From positions 39,845-103,844 of the IMG/VR virus record IMGVR_UViG_3300034198_017889: a DNA stretch of 64,000 nucleotides; one strand, given 5' to 3'. The stretch comes from a virus. A model generated the notes under the pieces. That model was not told where the DNA came from and ran no database searches. It saw only the letters and a list, made by a program, of their open reading frames with translations. How positions within the stretch are numbered: the stretch's first letter is position 1; each line of letters opens with the position of its first letter. The translations under genes and the position numbers were made by a program. Positions 19,574 through 26,377 of the stretch are shown here, piece by piece.

Positions 19574-20458
19574 ATGGAAGTAATTGAATGGCTTAACGAG
19601 AATGAATTGAGAGCTTATCCTCTCGTGGAGGGTAGAACATACACGGCTGTGCCTGAAAATGCATTTTTGGACCTACAACTAGTTCTAGATTCTCAAACTT
19701 CCCCTATACTAGCCCGTTTACTCGATATCCTGGTAACATCTAGTGAAATCACAATACATTTTACTGGAAATGAGTTTAAATTAACCTATCAAGATATTGA
19801 GACACTCCAATTTCCTCAATACATAAGAAATAGCCAGGGAAGTTTGGTTGTTTTGGGGTCTGGTATAAAAAATATTCCTATGGGAGAAATTTTAAACTGT
19901 CCTGTGCCTGTGGAGCCGGCTACTGTGTATCAGTTTGGTGGAGCTTGGTTAGGTGTATCAAGTATCAATGGTAACCCTAAGTATTTAACCACCGTGGGTA
20001 CTATAGACCCAAAACTTCCTCTAGTTCCTGATTTATCATCAGAGGGATTAACAGGAGATGTAAATTTTTCGCCAGGATACAACTACAGAATAAACTTTAA
20101 CAATAACCTCATAAATATGGCTGTGGGTTTTGGATATGGGTTACAGATGAGCTGTAATACTAATTTTATAGATCCAACTCTACTGGATTGTGGTGATATT
20201 GTTTCGTATATTAATGGTGTACCACCCGACAGCTCAGGAGTGTTCAGGTTCACAGCAGGATCCAACATATACTTGTTTGATGGAAATTCTGTTGCTTCAC
20301 CAATATACGACGATAAGGTAACCCCAACGTTGACTACTTATACAGATCTATCCGGAAATTCCCACGACGGGCTCAACGCAAATACAATTTTTGTTGGGTT
20401 GACATTCCTTGAAACCGATTTATGCTCTCCTGTACAACTGTTACCCACAAATAACTAA
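19574..20458 (+). CDS. Fibre-family paralogue 5 (YP domain)
   Basis: This 294-residue protein starts IEWLNENELRAYPLVEG, the clearest version of the shared N-terminal motif. The second shared element, INGVPPDSSGVFRFTAGSN, is near residue 216, and a Cys pair (LDCGDIVSYINGV) precedes it as in paralogue 1. The last 60 residues are unrelated to the other paralogues. It is probably a virion fibre or adaptor protein. The stop at 20456-20458 is followed at once by the next ATG. Confidence 0.65.
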   Translation: MEVIEWLNENELRAYPLVEGRTYTAVPENAFLDLQLVLDSQTSPILARLLDILVTSSEITIHFTGNEFKLTYQDIETLQFPQYIRNSQGSLVVLGSGIKNIPMGEILNCPVPVEPATVYQFGGAWLGVSSINGNPKYLTTVGTIDPKLPLVPDLSSEGLTGDVNFSPGYNYRINFNNNLINMAVGFGYGLQMSCNTNFIDPTLLDCGDIVSYINGVPPDSSGVFRFTAGSNIYLFDGNSVASPIYDDKVTPTLTTYTDLSGNSHDGLNANTIFVGLTFLETDLCSPVQLLPTNN

Positions 20459-20459
20459 T

Positions 20460-20783
20460 ATGAATATACAACCAGGAAAAAAAAGGCTGGTACTCACCAG
20501 TGTTAACCAAATATTAACGTTAATAAGGGCAAACCCGGCGCTGCAGAGCCTACCTAGATTCAAGGGTCTCCAAGACAAAGAATTAAGCACAACACCTGTA
20601 AAAAGCTGCAATTGTGCTAAAAACATAAAAACACCAGACGTTAACAAGCAGATCCTAGAAAACACGCTCTCTTCGCTTAATACTCAGGACTTTCAAGCCG
20701 TGAAGAATGCACTTGGATTGGATGAGCTCTGTTATTACAACAGAGATGCATCTACTAAGAAATTAGAGATGATTTGTGTTTAA
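20460..20783 (+). CDS. Small putative virion protein
   Basis: This 107-residue protein has a basic N-terminus (MNIQPGKKRLVLTSVNQ), an internal CNCAKN, and two likely helices (residues 60-85). The ATG at 20460 was chosen over an in-frame ATG at 20409 because the latter would overlap the previous gene by 50 nt, and TAATATG junctions are the norm here. The family is not recognised; position suggests a minor structural component. Confidence 0.55.
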   Translation: MNIQPGKKRLVLTSVNQILTLIRANPALQSLPRFKGLQDKELSTTPVKSCNCAKNIKTPDVNKQILENTLSSLNTQDFQAVKNALGLDELCYYNRDASTKKLEMICV

Positions 20784-20803
20784 TTAGCTGATATACTCTG
20801 TAA

Positions 20804-21463
20804 ATGGAAGAAAATCAACAGCATCACGCATTTTACGTAACAGACATCGACGGAAAGGCTGTTCCTCTCCCTCTATTGGCGTCTGACGGGGTATTAGAGG
20901 CTATTTCAAGTAGAGTAGCTAGTAGAAAGCATACCACCCTTAAAGAGTATGTGTCACCACTAGGAACACACGGCTTTCCAGGTATCCCATTCGAGGGCGG
21001 TGAGCCTAATCCTACTGTTTATAAGCAGGGTGAGGATGTGATTTTGGATCTTTTTCTATATTACAGTGGCCGTGCCGTAAACCATAACAATTTTAAGATC
21101 AAGGCTGTGATGAAGTCTGATGTTCATGCTATTGAACCGGTGTGGGAGGGTGAATTGGATCACGGCATATACATAACCGACCGTGAGGGATTTTATGAGC
21201 TTTGGATACCTAAAGCAGTTACTTCCGACTTATTAGCCGGAACATATACAATAGGTATTGTGATTATTGAACCTGTGGGTACAGGTAGTGGCCCTGTGGA
21301 TAGAACTGTGTTTCTATTAGACTATTCATTGAGTATTGAATACGGTGTGGCTAGTCCTAACCCAGAAAGCGCCACACCTAATAGAAATTCCAACAAAAGG
21401 TCAACTGGTCCTAATACTTGGCCTAATTCACCAAACACCATAGGAACTAGCTTTCCTTTGTAG
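20804..21463 (+). CDS. Putative virion protein with Ig-like fold and disordered tail
   Basis: This 219-residue protein has residues 60-185 arranged as alternating strands (VYKQGEDVILDLFLYYSGR; GIYITDREGFYELWIP; GTYTIGIVIIEPVG), the pattern of a beta-sandwich of the kind found in accessory virion proteins. The last 35 residues are a Pro/Asn/Ser-rich low-complexity tail. It is the last gene of the structural block and is followed by a gap with a promoter-like sequence. The fold is inferred from the strand pattern only. Confidence 0.55.
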   Translation: MEENQQHHAFYVTDIDGKAVPLPLLASDGVLEAISSRVASRKHTTLKEYVSPLGTHGFPGIPFEGGEPNPTVYKQGEDVILDLFLYYSGRAVNHNNFKIKAVMKSDVHAIEPVWEGELDHGIYITDREGFYELWIPKAVTSDLLAGTYTIGIVIIEPVGTGSGPVDRTVFLLDYSLSIEYGVASPNPESATPNRNSNKRSTGPNTWPNSPNTIGTSFPL

Positions 21464-21480
21464 ATTTAATAACCCCCCCA

Positions 21481-21508
21481 TTGGGTTAGTGGGTTGTGTT
21501 GGTATAAT
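21481..21508 (+). promoter_or_regulatory. Candidate promoter with extended -10
   Basis: TTGGGT (21481-21486), a 16-nt spacer and TATAAT (21503-21508) are preceded by TG one base upstream (TGGTATAAT, an extended -10). It sits in the 95-nt gap separating the structural genes from the small-gene cluster. A weak TAACCC/GGGTTA hairpin (21470-21488) lies just before and overlaps the -35, but no U-run follows it. Confidence 0.5.
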
Positions 21509-21558
21509 ATATTAGATGGCGTACTTTCGCTGTTTATTTTTTAACCCATAACACCCAC

Positions 21559-21840
21559 ATGCATATAGCGAAGTTTATTAGAGTAATTGAAGATTGGAAG
21601 AGTGATGCGAAGTTGTATGCACTCTCGGTTCCGTTAGAGGAAAACTCCCACGTAGTTGTGGCATCATCAGCAGTTGAGCATATACCGGGAACTCCACCCA
21701 TCAGGGAGACGCTTATTTTTGGTTCAGATTCTGACGGTCATGTACTTACCTTTGATGAGTTACCAGGAAGCTACATCGGCGACCTAAATCATGAGGAGGC
21801 CCTGAGGAGAGCAGGGTACACAGTATTCTACACCCCATAA
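21559..21840 (+). CDS. Hypothetical 93-residue protein
   Basis: A small soluble acidic protein with alternating strands (AKLYALSVPL; HVVVASSAVEHI; ETLIFGSDSDGHVL) and a C-terminal helix (NHEEALRRAGYTVFY). There are no catalytic motifs. The ATG follows an A/C-rich leader (acccataacacccac). It heads a four-gene cluster ending at the 22666 terminator. Function not recognised. Confidence 0.55.
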   Translation: MHIAKFIRVIEDWKSDAKLYALSVPLEENSHVVVASSAVEHIPGTPPIRETLIFGSDSDGHVLTFDELPGSYIGDLNHEEALRRAGYTVFYTP

Positions 21841-21841
21841 A

Positions 21842-22042
21842 ATGAGAGATAAATATCAAGTAGACTGTATAACTAGAGATTCTGCATTATCTCTAGGATT
21901 CAAAGAATCGCCACACAGGAAGTGGCCACAAGAAGAAGTTTTCCTAACTGCAAAGTGTGGGGTTTTTTTAGACCTCATGTGGAAAAGAGAAATATCAGAT
22001 AAAACAGACTTAGTGTACTTAACAACAATTATTAATAAATGA
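21842..22042 (+). CDS. Hypothetical 66-residue protein
   Basis: A small basic protein (MRDKYQVDCITRDSALSLG...) starting 2 nt after the upstream stop and overlapping the next gene in an ATGA junction. The tight coupling on both sides supports it as real. It has no recognisable motif. Confidence 0.5.
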   Translation: MRDKYQVDCITRDSALSLGFKESPHRKWPQEEVFLTAKCGVFLDLMWKREISDKTDLVYLTTIINK

Positions 22043-22320
22043 CAACGATCACGAACAAAGATGAAATGCCAACGATAATTAACAAAGAGGTAGAAAGACC
22101 GCAAATGGAACTAGATGCATCATGTAACGCAGAAGAATTAAGACAGGTTAGAGCTGAAAATGCTAAGCTAAAAGAAAAAGTAGAATACTTAGAGAGTGAT
22201 GCTCCCAGATGGAAGACACATAGCGACCAAACATTTATATCTATTGATGACTTCTTCAATCTTAGAAGAGCTATGAAAAATAAGATAGATCACCTGGAGA
22301 AAATGCTAAATGGAAAATAA
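22039..22320 (+). CDS. Small coiled-coil protein
   Basis: This 93-residue, highly charged protein has a clear heptad pattern from about residue 30 to 55 (CNAEELRQVRAENAKLKEKV) and a second helix near the C-terminus (NLRRAMKNKIDHLEKML). It is probably a dimeric coiled coil. It overlaps both neighbours by a few bases. Function unknown. Confidence 0.55.
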   Translation: MTTITNKDEMPTIINKEVERPQMELDASCNAEELRQVRAENAKLKEKVEYLESDAPRWKTHSDQTFISIDDFFNLRRAMKNKIDHLEKMLNGK

Positions 22321-22660
22321 TACACTTAAGGAAATGAACAAAGAAGCAGTTGAAATAATTAGAGGTCTTATTGACGTACAAAAGCAGAATGGCAACTATA
22401 ACTCTAATGAGTATATGTATGGTATGCTCATTGGAATGGAGTGCGCTTACTATTGTTTGTTAGGAGAAGAGGCACAGTACACAGAGAGGCCAGAGAAGTG
22501 GTTGGAGGATAATAAAGCCTATAATGACTTTGTTGAAATGACTGAGGAAGAGAGGGAGTCTTTAGATGAGTTTACTTGGAATGAGTTAAAAGAAGCAAAG
22601 CTAGAGATAGCTGAGCTTAGAAAGCTTGTACCTGAGTATATTGTTCCTTCACGGCTATAA
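22310..22660 (+). CDS. Hypothetical acidic helical protein
   Basis: This 116-residue, strongly acidic and largely helical protein has a Gly/Met-rich turn (YMYGMLIGMECAYYCLLGEE) in the middle and a Glu-rich C-terminal helix. The ATG lies inside the end of the upstream gene (11-nt overlap). It is the last gene before a strong terminator. Small acidic phage proteins may bind host factors, but nothing specific is visible here. Confidence 0.55.
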   Translation: MENNTLKEMNKEAVEIIRGLIDVQKQNGNYNSNEYMYGMLIGMECAYYCLLGEEAQYTERPEKWLEDNKAYNDFVEMTEEERESLDEFTWNELKEAKLEIAELRKLVPEYIVPSRL

Positions 22661-22665
22661 CATAC

Positions 22666-22691
22666 CCCCCCAGTTATTGGGGGGATTTTTT
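22666..22691 (+). terminator. Strong intrinsic terminator
   Basis: Six C (22666-22671) pair with six G (22679-22684) around the 7-nt loop AGTTATT. After one A comes a run of six T (22686-22691). It closes the small-gene cluster and is immediately followed by a TATAAT. Confidence 0.85.
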
Positions 22692-22694
22692 AGG

Positions 22695-22700
22695 TATAAT
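22695..22700 (+). promoter_or_regulatory. -10 element for the RNA region
   Basis: A perfect TATAAT begins 4 nt after the terminator T-run. No good -35 is seen; TTATTG at 22674 overlaps the terminator with a 15-nt spacer. The terminator-promoter arrangement suggests that the following non-coding region is transcribed independently. Confidence 0.45.
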
Positions 22701-22701
22701 A

Positions 22702-23282
22702 GATTGATAACAGTAGAGATGTTTGGCTTCCTCGGAAGCTAACGTTTCATTTCAGTACTGATATCACCCAAAATAAAACAAAACAAATTACGAACCTTTT
22801 TATAGGTTACGTTACATTTATTAGCCCTTTGGTTTGGACTCGTCTATGCGAGTATAAATAGCCAATTAGGCATAGAGCGTCCTGGGCCTCGGTCCGGGGG
22901 ATTGGGCGCAGCAAGGATAGACTATCGATGTCTATTGAAAGGTAAGTGGTAAATAACCCCACAAGATGACAACCTCACTGGTGACTGCAAGAAGCCGTGA
23001 ACAAACCATCCGCCTCGCTTATGAGACTTGCAGGTATCATAGCAGGAACGCGCCCACCTTTTTAGGAGGTACCGAGACAGACCAATAATTAGTATATGTA
23101 TATTAAGATCTCGAGTACCTCCGAAATTTTAGAACTAGTGAGTAGAGCATGGAGAGATCCCATGACACAATGATAGTTTAATTTATAACAACTTTGCTGG
23201 TTGGAGTTAGACTATCGTTTGGTGATGATCACACGAGTTCGTTTTTAGTTGAAATAGTTACCCCTGAGGGTTATTATTTTTT
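22702..23282 (+). ncRNA. Large structured non-coding RNA 1 (~580 nt), ROOL-size
   Basis: The stretch has no convincing reading frame and many local inverted repeats, for example GGCTTCC/GGAAGC around 22724-22739 and GGACTCGTCTATGCGAGT near 22836. It is bounded by a TATAAT upstream and by a hairpin plus T-rich run (23260-23282) downstream. Its length and its neighbourhood (phage, tRNAs, tmRNA) resemble the large ornate phage RNAs ROOL and GOLLD. I cannot confirm a match to either by eye. It has no RNase P or group I intron signature that I can recognise. Confidence 0.5.
23260..23282 (+). terminator. Weak terminator-like hairpin before the tmRNA
   Basis: ACCC (23260-23263) pairs with GGGT (23268-23271) around the tetraloop CTGA, followed by TATTATTTTTTA. 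The stem is only four pairs plus one beyond a mismatch, so termination may be partial. The tmRNA begins 10 nt later. Confidence 0.35.
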
Positions 23283-23291
23283 AGTATTTAC

Positions 23292-23726
23292 GGGGGCGTA
23301 ACAGGCACTCGAGCTTACAAATAGATATCACACCCACATGCGGAGGACTCCAGTTGGCCTCCTTAATCACCTGGAACAAAAAATAAAAGCAAACTCTAAC
23401 GAGATGCTTGCTCCTAGCCTCGCCGAGGCAGACGCCATTCTTAATCAGTTTGGCTATGCTGACCGTGAGCTCCTCGCTGCCTAACCGCAGCGGAGAAATC
23501 CGCTAGTTGCAATAACGGTACAGGGACGCCCGATGCCCAGTACTTCAAACGGGTACCTCAATTATCTCGTGAGGGTATAATTTAGATACGCACCTATTGC
23601 GTTAAGTGGGAAATCTGAGTTACGCATTTACACATTATTGTAACTCTTATATTAAATGTGAAAAGCATGTAAACGGTTGGTTGAAATAAGTAAGTGACAG
23701 GGGTTCGATTCCCCTCGCCTCCACCA
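23292..23726 (+). ncRNA. ssrA: tmRNA (transfer-messenger RNA)
   Basis: The 5' GGGGGCG (23292-23298) pairs fully with CGCCTCC (23716-23722), followed by discriminator A and an encoded CCA. The third pair is G-U, the alanine identity element expected of tmRNA. A T-arm AGGGG/TTCGATT/CCCCT precedes the acceptor. CTTAC (23314-23318) can pair with GTAAG (23690-23694) to form the helix 2 base. A pseudoknot-like GGAGG...CCAG...CCTCC...CTGG (about 23342-23373) precedes an A-rich stretch and the resume codon GCA at 23389. The tag frame ends in LLAA and TAA. A GAAA-capped hairpin AGCGGA/TCCGCT (23489-23504) follows. Together these define a tmRNA that would rescue stalled ribosomes. At about 435 nt it is somewhat long. 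No SmpB gene is seen in the window. Confidence 0.92.
23389..23484 (+). other. tmRNA tag reading frame (31 codons plus stop)
   Basis: From the resume codon GCA the frame reads ANSNEMLAPSL at the start and ends YADRELLAA before TAA (23482-23484). The C-terminal LAA matches the degradation signal of known tags recognised by ClpXP-type proteases. Thirty-one residues is long compared with typical bacterial tags, which are often about 10-20. It is a translated part of the tmRNA, not an independent gene. Confidence 0.88.
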
Positions 23727-23730
23727 ATTT

Positions 23731-23812
23731 GATTATAGAAAAGATTCCGAGGTAATGCTCGGTCGTGGGTAACATCGTCTAAAGCCATGGACCTATAATC
23801 ATTATTTTTAAG
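23731..23812 (+). ncRNA. Small hairpin RNA directly downstream of the tmRNA
   Basis: GATTATAG (23731-23738) and CTATAATC (23793-23800) form a perfect 8-bp closing stem. Inside, CCGAG/CTCGG (23747-23762) forms a second hairpin. The closing stem is followed by a T-rich ATTATTTTTAA, so the element could end tmRNA transcription or be a small RNA itself. Confidence 0.5.
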
Positions 23813-24605
23813 ATGTCGAACCCCGTCGGCCCCTTGTCCAATACCATGGACTGGGGTCGACAACATTTTGACCTGCACAGGGGTTAACACCTGTACGCTA
23901 AAGCAGGATAGAGAACATAGCGTGACTTCTCTCGCTCCTCCTGGCGGCGTTATAACTGCCCAGGTTCATATTCTCGATGAGTGATGCGTTCTTTGTTTTC
24001 AGCCGCGTCGCTCTGGTTGGCCCATGAGGAGATGGTTTGAGAAAACTCCTATGACACTCGGGAAAGACCGGGACACTTTGACTAGGGCGCAGGTCTAATA
24101 TTGCAAAAAGACTCCCGCGACAGGCGATAGCGAAGCACTCGGCCGGGTGAACGTGTAGCCTGTAAGAAATACCGTTAAGGTATTCCTAGTCATCCCTTTG
24201 AAACCTTCGCGCTACATAATTCCCACATATGTAGCGCGAAGGCTACTTTATCCTGGTTCAGAAGAGGCCACCGCCTGACTAACCGATTTATGATATCGGA
24301 GGTCTATGCTCTCAGGAACAACGAGAACCTTCCCTTGCGCAGGGGTCTGTTCTGGTGCTGATAGACCGCAGAAGTCTATCTACAGAGCCCAGCCTGGGCG
24401 TATAAACTCAGGCTAGGGCTCAAATTTTAATCCGGGGAATCCCTTTGCGATAAGTTAACAGGAATATTAGAACCTAGTTAATGTGTCAGAAAAACCCGTA
24501 TCTCGAAGACGTTTAGGGCGAATAGAGAGCACTGATCCAGCAGTGGCTAACACAAACTGGAACACTCTAAGAAGAAACACTAACTATTTGTGGGTGCTTC
24601 TTTTT
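23813..24605 (+). ncRNA. Large structured non-coding RNA 2 (~800 nt), GOLLD-size
   Basis: Dense, strong helices and no reading frame. TGTCGA-CCCC pairs with GGGG-TCGACA (23814-23862). CCTGC/GCAGG encloses ACAGG/CCTGT (23870-23910). A perfect 15-bp hairpin lies at 24204-24242 (loop ATTCCCACA), a 7-bp GATAGAC/GTCTATC hairpin at 24360-24380, and a 12-bp hairpin with one mismatch at 24385-24421. A terminator-like hairpin ends it. Size and context recall GOLLD-type phage RNAs; this family assignment is inference. A covariance-model search would decide. Confidence 0.6.
24571..24605 (+). terminator. Terminator at the end of large RNA 2
   Basis: GAAG (24571-24574) pairs with CTTC (24597-24600) and CAC (24578-24580) with GTG (24590-24592), followed by TTTTT. 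It is a moderately strong intrinsic terminator and marks the probable 3' end of the RNA region. Confidence 0.55.
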
Positions 24606-24656
24606 AGCTAACAGAAACCACACTAAACAAAGCACAAACACAAACATACCTACCCC

Positions 24657-25427
24657 ATGAATAACAGAGGAGTACACACAGACTGGGCAATACGCAAAGA
24701 GAAGAGAGATAATGACGCCATTATAAATATCCGGCTAAAGCCGCTTTTAAATGAGAAAAAACAAGTATCCATGGTTAGTCTTCCTGGTCCTGAATGGATA
24801 TATGAGGAGCAACTGATCAGGAACAACCCGGATAACTATTTTGTAATCCTCGGAGTTGAGCGAAGCTCTGACAATAATCGGAGAGCACTCACCAGAGCGG
24901 ATGAGCTTATGAGTATGTATAGTAATTGCAAACTCACCGTAGCTCCTGAAAAACTTGACTTTAGATCAATTATTAACAGAGCTTATAATTGCAGCACTCC
25001 TGAATTCTCAAATAGAGCCGTATGGGATATTATTTATCCTGACTATATGGGCTTGTGGACAACTTCAGCAATGGACGATGTAAAAATCATCTTCAACTCC
25101 GCTGGTAATGTCTTGAGCAAACTTGGTGTATTTATTACAACATTTGGTTTTAGAGGAGTTGGTGGTGATGCTGGAGTTTGGGGAGACACCGTGAGATTCG
25201 GAGATATGTATGGTAAAAATATACAAATTGACGATGACAGACTTTACCGTAGACTACCTGGCTCGAAAAAACCAACTAGCAAGGTGCACAGCCTGGCAAA
25301 GGGAATAGCTGCATGCACAGCAAAGCTAGCTGAGGCAGCGGGATCCGACTTACATATATATGCACCGCACATATATTACAGACCGGACGGTAATCCGGAG
25401 GGAAGCTTTTGCTACTATAAAAAGTAA
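24657..25427 (+). CDS. Unknown 256-residue protein next to the RNA region
   Basis: A soluble mixed alpha/beta protein. It contains a strand-loop segment NYFVILGVERSSDNNRR (about residues 60-76), a Gly-rich stretch GFRGVGGDAGVWGDTVRFGD (about 163-182) and a helical segment near 215-235 with two Cys. The ATG follows a long A/C-rich leader (aaacacaaacatacctacccc) typical of this genome. I do not recognise the family. It is the only sizeable gene between the large RNAs and the tRNA cluster, so an RNA-related role is possible but unsupported. Confidence 0.6.
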   Translation: MNNRGVHTDWAIRKEKRDNDAIINIRLKPLLNEKKQVSMVSLPGPEWIYEEQLIRNNPDNYFVILGVERSSDNNRRALTRADELMSMYSNCKLTVAPEKLDFRSIINRAYNCSTPEFSNRAVWDIIYPDYMGLWTTSAMDDVKIIFNSAGNVLSKLGVFITTFGFRGVGGDAGVWGDTVRFGDMYGKNIQIDDDRLYRRLPGSKKPTSKVHSLAKGIAACTAKLAEAAGSDLHIYAPHIYYRPDGNPEGSFCYYKK

Positions 25428-25542
25428 GCAAGAGCCATACTGATACACAATCTGACACCTGCTCTGAGTTCTTTCTTTAGCTACTGGATTTTTTTAAAAA
25501 ACTAGGTTGACACGAAAGATACTCAGGGCTAGATTCAGTTTC

Positions 25543-25866
25543 ATGAAAAATAAAAACACACCACCCAAGCCAATTGATCCTGATAAAGAGAGTGTACTAG
25601 ACATTGCTAGACGTGTCACCAGTGGTGATCGTCGAAGAGATTATGACTCAGCCACTCCTAATCATGATAGAATTGCTGGGGGTTGGAACTGGTACTTAAA
25701 TGCCAGGAAAGATCCCACAGCCCCAATCTCTGCACTGGACGTTGCCTCTATGATGATATTATTGAAGCTGGCCAGGGCGGTATACACCCCAACAAAAGAC
25801 AGTTATGTTGACATCGCAGGTTATGCAAAATGCTGTTCGCAAATATCTGGATTTGAAGATCAGTAA
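25543..25866 (+). CDS. DUF6378-like phage protein
   Basis: This 107-residue protein contains the pattern GDRRRDYDSATPNHDRIAGG...W, then DVASMMILLKLARAV and DSYVDIAGYAKC. This matches a family widespread in phages (DUF6378) whose function is unknown. The family's conserved 'MMxLLKLAR' helix and 'DxxVDxAGYA' motif are both present. The ATG at 25543 was preferred to an upstream in-frame TTG at 25507 because the conserved region begins well downstream. Confidence 0.65.
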   Translation: MKNKNTPPKPIDPDKESVLDIARRVTSGDRRRDYDSATPNHDRIAGGWNWYLNARKDPTAPISALDVASMMILLKLARAVYTPTKDSYVDIAGYAKCCSQISGFEDQ

Positions 25867-25870
25867 TAAT

Positions 25871-25990
25871 ATGAAATTAAAAAACGCCGCCGCAATTATG
25901 TTCCTACTGAGTTTAATTTTAAGTCTCCTCTTTTGGGGTACTTTGATTTATTTCTCTTGCTGGACAATACATTATTTCTTCGCTAAGTAA
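25871..25990 (+). CDS. 39-residue single-pass membrane protein
   Basis: Starting at ATG 25871 the product is MKLKNAAAIMFLLSLI followed by a hydrophobic run to about residue 35: a short basic N-terminus and one transmembrane helix. It starts 4 nt after the upstream stop. Such miniproteins occur in phages as lysis or superinfection accessory factors, but nothing specific can be assigned. Confidence 0.5.
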   Translation: MKLKNAAAIMFLLSLILSLLFWGTLIYFSCWTIHYFFAK

Positions 25991-26007
25991 AAATTTGATC
26001 TGACAGT

Positions 26008-26115
26008 ATGGAAGAGAACATACAATTGTTACGCAGTAAGTTGTCTGCAGCAACCTTGTGCTTCTGGGAATCCCGGAGGCGAGCTTATAAGTCCAAGGAC
26101 ATCAAAACAGTGTAG
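26008..26115 (+). CDS. Possible 35-residue miniprotein
   Basis: ATG 26008 to TAG 26113-26115 encodes MEENIQLLRSKLSAATLC plus a basic tail (RRRAYKSKD), an amphipathic-helix-like peptide. The same DNA also has inverted repeats (GTAGG/CCTAC at 26112-26129 and a CTGGGA/CCCGGAG-type pair), so it could instead be part of a structured RNA. It fills an otherwise empty gap of about 180 nt. Confidence 0.3.
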   Translation: MEENIQLLRSKLSAATLCFWESRRRAYKSKDIKTV

Positions 26116-26169
26116 GGATAGCGACCTACCAGATCATTAGTTAAACAACCAACAAACAAACAAAATAAA

Positions 26170-26376
26170 ATGCACATCTGGCAAAGCAAAGCTGTTTTAA
26201 AAACAGGAAATGCATACAATAGTAGGGCCGTTAAGGCTAATCGCCCAAAAGGGATTAAAGATGAAGACTGGGCTGAGATCTTAAGTGAGTTAAGAATGAA
26301 CAAGCTCATCATACTCGACAAGGTGCCTAAGGCATCTAGGAAGGGTGATAGAGGAGCACAACAGGAGAAAGAATAA
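26170..26376 (+). CDS. Hypothetical basic 68-residue protein
   Basis: A small Lys/Arg-rich protein (MHIWQSKAVLKTGNAYNSRA...) with a central helix (DEDWAEILSELRMNKLIIL). It is preceded by the A-rich leader aaccaacaaacaaacaaaataaa, as is typical for real starts here. It is followed 1 nt later by the next ATG. No family recognised. Confidence 0.5.
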   Translation: MHIWQSKAVLKTGNAYNSRAVKANRPKGIKDEDWAEILSELRMNKLIILDKVPKASRKGDRGAQQEKE

Positions 26377-26377
26377 T

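Noticed and set aside
20409-20460. Longer start for the 20460 gene
   Set aside because: It would overlap the preceding paralogue by 50 nt, while ATG 20460 gives the TAATATG junction typical of this genome.
23594-23890. Minus-strand 98-codon open frame over the tmRNA 3' end
   Set aside because: It runs antisense through the tmRNA T-arm and acceptor. The tmRNA evidence is far stronger, and no leader or homology supports a gene.
22702-24605. RNase P RNA or group I/II intron
   Set aside because: The conserved core sequences expected for RNase P or for intron catalytic cores were not seen, and there is no interrupted gene across the region.
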